Shown: positions 32,575 through 42,876 of the stretch, one piece after another
How the letters are laid out: the number at the start of each line of letters is the position of its first letter
Numbering within the stretch: the first letter of the stretch is position 1
Assembly: GCA_037178855.1 (NCBI GenBank)
Contig: JASJZC010000005.1
Span: 7,998,001 to 8,062,000 of the forward strand
DNA from: Oscheius sp. JU75
Lineage: Eukaryota; Nematoda; Chromadorea; Rhabditida; Rhabditidae
Reading direction: 5' to 3'
Length of the DNA: 64,000 nt
Made by a program: the position numbers and the translations under genes
Notes under the pieces: generated by a model
What the model was told of the DNA's origin: nothing
Database searches by the model: none
Seen by the model: the letters and a program-made list of their open reading frames with translations, nothing else

Positions 32575-33529
32575 TTACTTCTTCTTTCCATAAATCCCCT
32601 GCACCGAACACGTGCTGTACTGATAGCTGCTTCCATAGGATCCACAGTTGCAGTAGTATCTCGCCACTCCATTCACGTAGTCAACAAACTGACCAGCTGA
32701 AAACGATTTGATGTGAGTGGCCGCATAAGACTTACTGCATTGTGTTCCGTAGTTTGAATAGTCGTAGTTGGAGTATCCATAGCTTGGATAGCTGCTGTAT
32801 CCATTGTAACCGTAGTTACTGTAATAGTTTCCATATCCTCCATAGTTGCCGTAGCCATAGCTACTACTTCCTATTTCTGGTGTCAGTTGAACTATTTGAA
32901 AATTGTACCTGCCAATCCTAGAAGTCCCAGAAGACCTAGACCACCATAACCCCCACCTCCGTAATAGCCTCCTCCTCCACCACCTCCATAATGATGATGA
33001 CCTCCCCAGCCACCATAGCCACCGTGATGATGTCCTCCGTAACCACCGCCACCATGATGGCCACCTCCTCCATGATGTCCACCTCCTCCTCCGTGGCCTC
33101 CGCCGCCATGTCCTAAGAGTGTACAGAGTTATCGGGAAGCACGAGCTTGTCAAGGCCACGTGGGGTCATTTATCATGTTCACCGGCATCTTAAAGGTCAG
33201 CGATCACATTTTGTTGGCAAACAAAATGGAAACATTGGAGAAAGAATGAAGAAAATTTTTTTTGAACTTTGTGACGACATTTGTAAATCCGTACTTTTTT
33301 GACATCATAATGTCCGAAACTGAAACAACTTGACAACTTGTTTTTTTGTAGTGAGAGTCAGAGCAAGAAAGGCTTGAAATACCAGTAGGGAATACGAGCT
33401 CCAAGAAGAAGGAAACCTACCACCATGCGGTCGGACGACACCTTAAGACCTTTATTAGCGTCTTTTGAAATAACAGTTACCTGCTACGAGGAATAAAATG
33501 AGAGTGAAAGATGTTGCACTCGCTGTCAT
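32575..33529 (-). CDS. Gly/Tyr-rich secreted protein with four-cysteine module (member 6, His-rich)
   Basis: The signal peptide MTASATSFTLILFLVA starts at 33529. After a roughly 365-nt first intron, one exon (about 33116-32912) is Gly/His/Tyr-rich (HHGGGGHHGGGG type) and ends GLGLLGLLGLAG. The next has YGYGNYGGYGNYYSNYGYNG repeats and ends YGTQC. The last exon holds DYVNGVARYYCNCGSYG and STCSVQG, ending GKKK. It is the closest relative of member 5 in layout. Secreted location follows from the signal peptide; function is unknown. Confidence 0.72.
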
Positions 33530-33613
33530 GACTGCGTCAAGGGAGAGTGTGACCTTTTCTTAAAGGGCACCAATTGTTAGAAGAAAAGCTTGATCTTCAC
33601 CTTTCTTCCTCGC

Positions 33614-33619
33614 TTTATA
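33614..33619 (-). promoter_or_regulatory. TATA-like box of Gly/Tyr member 6
   Basis: TATAAA followed by G on the minus strand, 84 bases between it and the ATG at 33529. Confidence 0.4.
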
Positions 33620-33908
33620 CTTCTTCGGATAGTGAACTTTCGTTTCAATTTCCCACATTGAGTTAGCAGGTATAGGAGCATAGATGCTGTTCGCCGAACC
33701 TTTGTCTCGAGACGGCGGCAAAATTCGGCTTCGGCCACTACGAGGGACACATTTACGCACATAGATCAAAAAGAGAGAATGGACGCAAAAATCATTGCGT
33801 GGTGAGATACCAACTAGTGGGTATGCCTAAGCTTTAACCGCTTCCCTATTTGAACAACTGCAGGAGCCGACGATTTTCTCACCATAATTGGAAATAGCAG
33901 GCAGCAGC

Positions 33909-33990
33909 GCCCTTATAGCTCAGTGGCAGAGCGTTGGTCTTGTACGCAACATGTTAACCAAAGGTCCGTAGTTCAATCCTGCGTGGGGGC
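33909..33990 (+). tRNA. tRNA-Thr (anticodon TGT) with an 11-nt intron
   Basis: The cloverleaf folds fully. The acceptor stem is GCCCTTA with TGGGGGC (7 bp including G-T pairs), the D stem GCTC/GAGC, the anticodon stem TTGGT/ACCAA, and the T stem CGTAG/CTGCG with loop TTCAATC. The anticodon loop is CT-TGT-AA once CGCAACATGTT (33945-33955) is removed, which is the canonical intron position one base after the anticodon. A box (TAGCTCAGTGG) and B box (GTTCAATCC) fit RNA polymerase III promoters. Mature length is 71 nt before CCA. Confidence 0.88.
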
Positions 33991-34178
33991 AAACGTTTTA
34001 CTCTTTGTCTGTTAGCTTTTTACTGAAAGCTATAAGCTAAAGGCTACGTCTTTCCAGCTTCCAAATAAAGCAATTTTGCGTGTTCCTCATTTTTCACCAA
34101 AAGTTTAGCATAAAACTACAATGTTGAAAATATTTTGAAAAGATATGTACAGTTTATTTCAAGCTGAATACAAAACTA

Positions 34179-34849
34179 CTACTTTCCGTAGTAGCTGTAG
34201 CTATATGGGTATCCATAGCCGCAGTGGTTGGTGTATCCACCGTAACCGTAGTCTCGATAGACACCGTAGCCAAAAACCTTAAATTATTATGTTCTTCGAA
34301 ACCAAAAAAACTCACCTCCGAGTCCACCGAGACCGGTTAAACCTGCCAGTCCGAGGAGATCTAGACTGCCATCGCTCCATCTGAAATGATGTGTATGGAA
34401 TTAAAGAGGTTGTTTCCTTCTACCGCCACCTCATCCATCCTCCTCCATCGTGATGTCCACCACCATGAACTGAAATAGAACTTCGTGTTTACAATTAACC
34501 AAAATTGGTGTTAGATGTATTCGCCAAAATCTCATCTATGATTGTTTTTGTCATTCTTGGAGAGAAGTCGTGACATATGCCAAACTAAATTGTTTCAAAT
34601 ACCGTGATCGCATGGAACAGGTTTAAATACTGAGTACTTTCGAAATTGTGGAGTATAAAAATTTTGAGAATGTGTACACCATCTCATTTTGAAAGTGAAA
34701 TAATTTCAGCTACTTCATTATAAAAGATAAAAATACGAAATACCTGCACAAACTCGTAGGCTGTGACGATCTCTGCGGCGATAAGAAAAATTAAGCTGAG
34801 AGAAATCAAGTAGCTGTTTATGTTGAAATGAAGAAACGCAGAAACCCTA
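34179..34849 (-). CDS. Gly/Tyr-rich relative without the four-cysteine module
   Basis: The N-terminal exon reads SYLISLSLIFLIAAEIVTAY, a clear signal peptide, but no ATG precedes it: the expected first codon is ATA. Later exons give VHGGGHHDGGGW, then LDLLGLAGLTGLGGLGG, equivalent to the GLLGLLG block of the family. The last exon is VFGYGVYRDYGYGGYTNHCG, ending SYYGK at 34179. The DYVNG/CNCG exon is absent. It may use an upstream exon that I did not find, or it may be a decaying family relative. Confidence 0.45.
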
Positions 34850-35197
34850 AAAGTCAACCTTTTGAGTCAAATATATATCTGTTTGAAAACTATTTCTAAC
34901 AAACTCGTGGCAAGTTTCGGGGAATCACCTCGTCTAATAATACGTCTGTTTGGTGAAGAAAGGTCAGAAAGAACCACAGATACAAACATGTTTCAAACCA
35001 AAGGCTAGACACATATCAGTCTTTGACAACAACTTCCTTATTTACACCGACACGCTGGCCACTTTTCCAATTAGACATAGTTATTGGATCTACACAAATG
35101 GCTGCAAACGATTATTGACAAACAAGCCATTGTAATCAGATGATCAACGATGAAATCAGCTTTAAAATGAAAAGCTTGGAGATAATTAAAACTTGAA
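34850..35197. other. intergenic, nothing recognised
   Basis: Divergent promoter region between the Gly/Tyr relative and the astacin gene. Apart from the TATA box listed next, no motif stands out. Confidence 0.4.
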
Positions 35198-35204
35198 TAT
35201 AAAA
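35198..35204 (+). promoter_or_regulatory. TATA box of the astacin gene
   Basis: TATAAAA, 31 bases between it and the ATG at 35236. Confidence 0.5.
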
Positions 35205-35235
35205 GTGAAGTGAGGATGAAGTTTGAACAATCGTC

Positions 35236-37420
35236 ATGCTCCTCTACTTGCTCATTCTACCGTTCTGGGCTCTTGGTGCCGAAGAAGAAGTTGAAAAGGT
35301 ATCAATAGTACCATGCTTGCTTCTTCTGGATCATATGTCTCTCCGGTACTGTCTTGGTGGTCCAGGACGAGACGATCCAATTGCCTCAAGCGTTTCGGTT
35401 TATCAAATGACCGCATCGAATTGTAATATTTCTATCTTAAGAGCCACAATCTCATTTGTCTTTCAGGCTCTGAACATCTTGAACCCAAATGGAACCAAGG
35501 AAGGTCCAGATGAAAATTGGGTACAGCTGGTACTCTTCATGACCTCTCCTCCCACAAAGGTTTGGTTTCCAGGTCCGTCAAAAGCTTCAACGTTACGGAC
35601 AAAAGGGAACCTCGGGGATGAAGTCTCGCATTGCTAAGGTTGACATAAACAAAAAGATTGTAAGCTCTAGGTATGACACCAAAATAAGTGTTTTTCCAGG
35701 CGGAGATCCGAAAACTTATCGGAGAACGCGAAGAGAACGCTACAGAGTCTGGAGCAGCTGAAGGACATCCTGATCTCACGGGCGTTGCTCTGGAAGGAGA
35801 CATGCTTCTCAGACCGGAGCAGATCGATGAACTTACCAAGGGATCAAAAAGTTGGCTTTCACTCCTACCAAGGTCAAGTATTTAGACGGTAGAGACATCG
35901 GGAAGCAAAAGAGATCCTGCACAACGAACAAGAAGGACTTGTGGCCTCTGACTCAGACTGTAAGCTACACTATTGATCCGTCTTTGTGTGAGTTCGCTGC
36001 CAAAAGAGTAATCATAGTTTTCAGCCGCCATCGCATTCAAGATCAGAGCCGGTGTCAAATATTGGGAGGACAACTCGTGCATCAGATTTCAGGTAAGTAA
36101 TGGCTAGTGTTGCACTTCTCGGCACTGTGTCTATCACTGATTTTTTTCCCGTACTTTGAAATATGCATTTGTTCGGGTTTTAACTCAATAAGAGCCACGT
36201 CGCTTCTCAACTGTATACTGAGAGGGAAAGTGTTGCACGAGCAATTTCTATCAAAACTAGAAAAAGAGAAAGAAATTTGCGAATTACATGTGTTTATTCA
36301 GGAGAATGGCAACACCTCTCCTCGCATTCGTTATTATCGTGGTTCTGGTTGTTGGTCTTATATTGGAAAGCAACCCTGGGCAAGTCAGGACATCTCCATT
36401 GGATGGGGCTGTGAATCTGTAAGACTCCCTGCTTTCAACAAACAAAACTTTTAGATGGGTACGATTTGTCATGAGACCGCTCACGCCATGGGCTTCTTCC
36501 ACACACAATCTCGCTACGACCGTGACTCTTACCTCCAGATCAACTTCGGGAACATCCAGTCTGTTCAGCAGCACAACTTTGTCAAGCAGACTCAAGCCAC
36601 TGAGACTCACTTTGGGATGTCTTACGACTACGGGAGTGTCATGCAGTACGATCCTTGTTGGTTCTTTTTTGACCAAACTCAAAAAAGTTCTAGATGCCTT
36701 CGCTGTCAACTCTCGCATCCCTACGTCTATTGCTCTCGATGCGAAGATGCAAAATCTGATGGGGCAGCGTGTTGGACCAAGTTTTTCGGATGTCAAACAG
36801 ATGAACATTCTGTACAATTGCTCTGGTAAGAAGACAAAATTCCTACAAAACAATTTTTAAGGACAATGCAAAGGGAAAAGCATCAACTGCAAGCACAACG
36901 GAATTATGAACTCAAAGACCTGTAACTCGTGCATATGTCCTTCGTACTTTGAAGGAACCTACTGTGACAACTTGAAGAAGGGGTCGGCGGGAGTTTGTAA
37001 TGCTAAAAAGCTCGAGGTGGAGACCTATTTCGCATTGATAAGTACCAATTCAGCCCACTTCAAGCTTCCAATCCTTCACAGCTCAGGTTGGACTAGGATC
37101 TACTGGATCTCGTGGCACTACAGTTGACTGCTACTGGGTAATCCAGGTACTTTTACCGTTTGCGGAAAACGGAATACTCTTAGGCCCCCGCCGGAAAGAA
37201 AGTCACAGTACAGATCAAGACGATGTCGGCTACATGCATCGAGGGTTGCGGCTACGGTGGCTTTGAGCTGAACATGGGGAACCTGGACCTGAGAGGCTTT
37301 CTGACCTGCTGCTCGACCATTAATACCTACACCTTCACCTCGACAGACAATCTGGTGCTGATCAGGGGTACCACTGCCTACAATGATGTGAGCATGGTCA
37401 TCCAGTATAAGTTGGCTTGA
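35236..37420 (+). CDS. astacin-family zinc metalloprotease (NAS-like) with EGF-like and CUB-like regions
   Basis: The signal peptide MLLYLLILPFWALG is followed by a propeptide with LEGDM, matching the Asp-switch FxGD motif that keeps the enzyme latent. The catalytic domain includes VSYTIDPSL, KYWEDNSCIRF and CWSYIGKQPW, the zinc site HETAHAMGFFH with QSRYDRD, and the Met-turn DYGSVMQY. The usual Glu right after the third His is Thr here. An EGF-like unit follows (CKGKSINCKHNG, CICPSYFEGTYC), then a CUB-like C-terminal domain (DCYWVIQ, VQIKTMSATCIEGCGY) ending at 37420. AATAAA at 37438-37443 ends the transcript. Secreted nematode astacins process cuticle collagen, digest protein or aid hatching; which applies is not visible. 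Confidence 0.85.
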
Positions 37421-37443
37421 TATGGGCTGATTGTGAAAATAAA

Positions 37444-38813
37444 ATGTTTTTTGTCAAGTAAGGATCCTAAACAGTTAGCACGCTATGATGAGTTTACTCC
37501 TAGGCGTAAAAAAATGAAAGTCTTGTACTCCAGAGACTAGGAGTCGGTATTAGATTTTGGTAAGTGACAGTGTAAGGAGACATTTGACGAGAAAGAGGAA
37601 TTATCGATGCAGCAAAACCTACCTCAAGCAAGGGTGGGACAGAAGTTGCCATACTTAATTTTTCCTAGTAAAGTGACTAAAAATTGTCCACACAATATGC
37701 GAAACATTCTTTTTTTTTGATTCACCGGGCCAAGCTTGAAACTTTCCAGGTGCACATACGTTTCTTCCAATGTTTATCGAAATTCCAGCATGTCTTATCA
37801 ATGCGACAAAAGCCAGTTAGCGTTGTAGCACATGACGATTATAAAAAGCTTTTCGGCGAATCCTCGGACCAGTGTCGTCATTTCCCACGTGCTGAATTGG
37901 CCAAATATCTGCATTTCTGGTTGTTGGAACCAAACATTCAAAGACGAGACTATAAATTATAAAAGGTTTATCTAATAAGACTGGAATTTGTAGTTGTCCA
38001 GTTCAAAAATAATAATGAAATTGAGTTCATCCGATTGGCCTGGGACAGATTTCCTTGGCTACAATTGGGTTCTTGCATGTTTTAAAAAGTCTTTTCACTT
38101 GTCGAGTCATAATCCCAGATTTATTGCCTACATTCTTCTTTCTCATTCGATCCATTTCACCGGAGACTCGGCAGCTTTCCCACAGACCACGATGGGAAAT
38201 CGTACAAAGGAATTGCACTCTTTCGGCCAAGGACATTCGCACCCAACCGTCCAGCTTCGGGAGTGTCAGTTATGAAATAATCTTGCTACTTTTATCATTT
38301 CCGTTGACACGAAAAGTCATTGATAAGAGGAAAATTGAGTCACATATTCCGGTTTTCGCTTTTTGTCAATGTTTGCCAAAAACAAAGTTTTCTGATCATA
38401 ACAGACCGCCTTATTTAGACACACAGTGCTACAAAGTGTAGAGTGACGCGAATGTTGTCCACGGTCTAGACGCTGAAGTCTTGAAAACTGTCACTGTTCA
38501 CTTCATTAAATCTAGTATTGTTTGATCAGTTGGAACGCTGAATGCACAGTTCGTGTATTCTTATTAGTAGCTACACCGATTGAGACACAGAAGCTGTCAA
38601 AACACAGCCGAGTTGCTCAGACTGCGGGTTCTTGCCTTTGTGATACCCCTCGTCCACCCTGAAGATTCATCTCTTCAGTTAGTGTGTGTAAATATCATGC
38701 TATATGTATCGAAACTGACTCATAGACATCCGGTCAGTCAGTTCGCCTAACAGTTCTTCCTAGTCTGCATGAACCCAGCCCCTTTTTCTTGGCAACTCCG
38801 TTCTCCCGTCCTC
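37444..38813. other. long intergenic stretch, nothing convincing
   Basis: Several plus-strand open frames of 90-130 codons occur between 37684 and 38441. They overlap each other in different frames and lack motifs or splice sites. I see no gene or RNA here. Confidence 0.4.
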
Positions 38814-38821
38814 TATAAATA
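38814..38821 (+). promoter_or_regulatory. TATA box of the choline kinase gene
   Basis: TATAAATA, 34 bases between it and the ATG at 38856. This spacing favours 38856 over the in-frame ATG at 38769, which lies upstream of the box. Confidence 0.55.
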
Positions 38822-38855
38822 CGTTACAGCAGTCACAGTCGGCTTCTCTCCCACA

Positions 38856-40566
<1,711 letters not shown>

Positions 40567-40676
40567 ATTTGACATTGCATGGTTTGTGTGCAGATTCATT
40601 ACTTGTAAATAAACTTGACAGCTTGAAGTCTTATTATTTCTCGTCACATTTATCAACTGTATGCATAAGCTATCCT

Positions 40677-42239
40677 CTAGAGTCTGACAACACCTACAAA
40701 GGAATTTGATTCAGATAAGTCAATAAAAATTACCTGGCAGGGGCTTCTCATCGACGACTAGCTTAAAAATATCAGGTCGACTGTAGTGTCCAACGGTGTC
40801 CAAGTCAAACTTTCCTCTGACAGTCTGTTCAACATCGATTTCAGCGTATCTAAAAAATATTAAGGTAATGGATGAGCCACGATATGCCTGATAGTCTCTC
40901 CCGAATGATCTGGCTCAACTAGGAAGTTACCGAGAGGGTCGATGATGCAACATCCTCCAGTCACAACTGGCTGGAAAAGATATGAGACTATCTTTCCAGA
41001 CACTACCTTATCCTCTCCACGCTCTTTGATGATTCGATGACCAGACGGATAGTCCGAGGTCTTGAGGTATTGGATTGTTGACAAGACAAAACATCTGAGC
41101 TCTTGGTTTGATTTCTAGTAGAAAAAATAGACTACCTTCCCTCCAAAGCAATAGCCCTCATCAGAGTCGCCCATGTCTCATGGTCAGTCATTGCTGGTGC
41201 AAGGTATATTTGAACTCCTGAAAACAGGCACTGGATTTTTTGCTCTATGGCAAGAAACATGATATGTTTTAAAAAAAAAAAGGTTCTGAGAAGTATTTGA
41301 GTTTTGGACTTTGAAGTTGTGGGCTTTGACTTTTGTAACTTGTACGAAAGCGTGACTTCCACAGAACAAAGTTTGCTACCCCCTACAGGGATCCAAAACC
41401 CTTTTTCTCTTTCGCCATATCAGGGTGAAACAGCACCTAGGTTCTCAATCAAGCGCGAAAAAGGATCGTTTACTATCTTTGAGACCAGCGAGAACACTAA
41501 AAGCAATAGTGGAACTGTTTAAGATCGACAAAGGCAACAGTTATCGAAGAACCTCGTGCAACCGCCTCAAAGAAAAACAGAAAGTATAAAAAGTACCTTT
41601 GCTGTACATGTTGACCCTGAACAGGGGCATATAGTTTTCGTGACAGATTGTGCAGCCAAGCTTTCCGAGCTCGGTTTCAAAGACGGGCATGGTGCTTCCA
41701 TCACCCTGCCCCCAGACAATCCTCTCCAAGTAGGTAGGGACAACTTTGCGATGTTTGCCAAGGTATCCAGTAGGGGAGTAAAAGAAGACCTGAAGTTTCC
41801 TGTGGAAATTATTAGAAAAGGTATTACAGCACAGTACAATGTAGATCCTCCTCTCTCAATGACTCCAACAACCATGTAAATTCTTAGACTAACGGCCAGC
41901 TCCTCCATCTTTTTCGATTCTGGACCGTGTTCTTCGATAGAGGCTTTGAAGTAGTCTTTGTACTCATCCCTCTGAGCATCTGTGGGAAATTCAAGGCTTT
42001 TGCAGCCAAAATCTGCTCCTTCTGGGTATCCCCCAACAAAAGCTTCTGAAATAACAAATGTGTTCAACAGTTTTGGCACCCGAAACAGAAACTGAGAACT
42101 TGGGAAAATCAATGGCACCTGGGAATAAAATGAGTTTGGCTCCAGCTTCAGCGGCTTCTCTAGCCAGGCTGTCCAACTTTTTCAAAGTGGCTGCAGTATC
42201 GTAGACGACAGTAGCGGCTTGTATGACAGCAACCTTCAT
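40677..42239 (-). CDS. nitrilase-family carbon-nitrogen hydrolase (nit-1-like)
   Basis: Starts [18 protein letters not shown] at 42239. The catalytic triad is present: Glu in [13 protein letters not shown] (codon split by an intron), Lys in KHRKVVPT, and Cys in [13 protein letters not shown]. The [12 protein letters not shown] block is typical of true nitrilases such as C. elegans NIT-1. The C terminus reads [20 protein letters not shown] and ends PGVVRL at 40677. Such enzymes hydrolyse nitriles or amides; the physiological substrate in nematodes is not settled. The C-W-E-N motif of many nitrilases reads C-H-E-N here. Confidence 0.87.
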
Positions 42240-42834
42240 CTTGTGATGTTTGCAGTGGTTTGCGGTTCGGGTATTTATCCCTTCAAATTGGCCGTTCAAT
42301 GGATTTGTATCTTTGTTGTCACCACGGCAATGGTTTGAAAAGGCGCTTGGCGATCAAATAACCAGATTATTGTCATCATTAGTAAGGAGTACAAACGAAG
42401 AACAGGCAGAAAAGGCGGAGAGGAGACATTAAAACGTCGGTAATTACGTTGAAACTGATCGTGCCCAGAAATTAAACCTCCTTTACTTTAGAAGCTCGTA
42501 AAAATGTTCAGTTGTAGCTCGTATGCCAGATGACGCTCGGCCGAGACCTCTCGCGATAGTTGACCTATATTGCGGGAACAGCGCAACACCATTTTGCACG
42601 AGAGGCTATCCCTGCTGGACATAAAAAAGGGAAGGTGTAATTAGAAGAGCAATGAAGCATTTCAGAAGGAACACAGAGCCTTAGTCATCGGAGTATCAGA
42701 AAAAAAACCTTGCAAAACCTGTTCAAACTTCGGAAAGACCGTCACTGTTGACTCCCATCAGTAGTTTCCATAAGACGATTATTTGATGCAAATGAGGAAT
42801 AATTGGGCCTACTGTTTACAGTTGTTCCAAATAG
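42240..42834. other. intergenic, nothing recognised
   Basis: Divergent upstream region of the nitrilase and the Cys/Trp-rich peptide gene. No clear motif except the TATA box listed next. Confidence 0.4.
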
Positions 42835-42840
42835 TATAAA
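42835..42840 (+). promoter_or_regulatory. TATA box deciding the start of the Cys/Trp peptide gene
   Basis: TATAAA is directly followed by an ATG at 42841. Transcription would begin about 25-30 bases further on, so that ATG is untranscribed and 42877 is the more likely start. Confidence 0.5.
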
Positions 42841-42876
42841 ATGACCACAAGTTGGGACAAGCGACAATTATCCAAC

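Noticed and set aside
37684-38441. Several overlapping plus-strand open frames of 90-130 codons
   Set aside because: They occupy different frames of the same DNA, have no splice or family support and no promoter.
42841-42843. ATG at 42841 as start of the Cys/Trp peptide
   Set aside because: It directly follows the TATA box and would precede transcription; the in-frame ATG at 42877 gives a better signal peptide.
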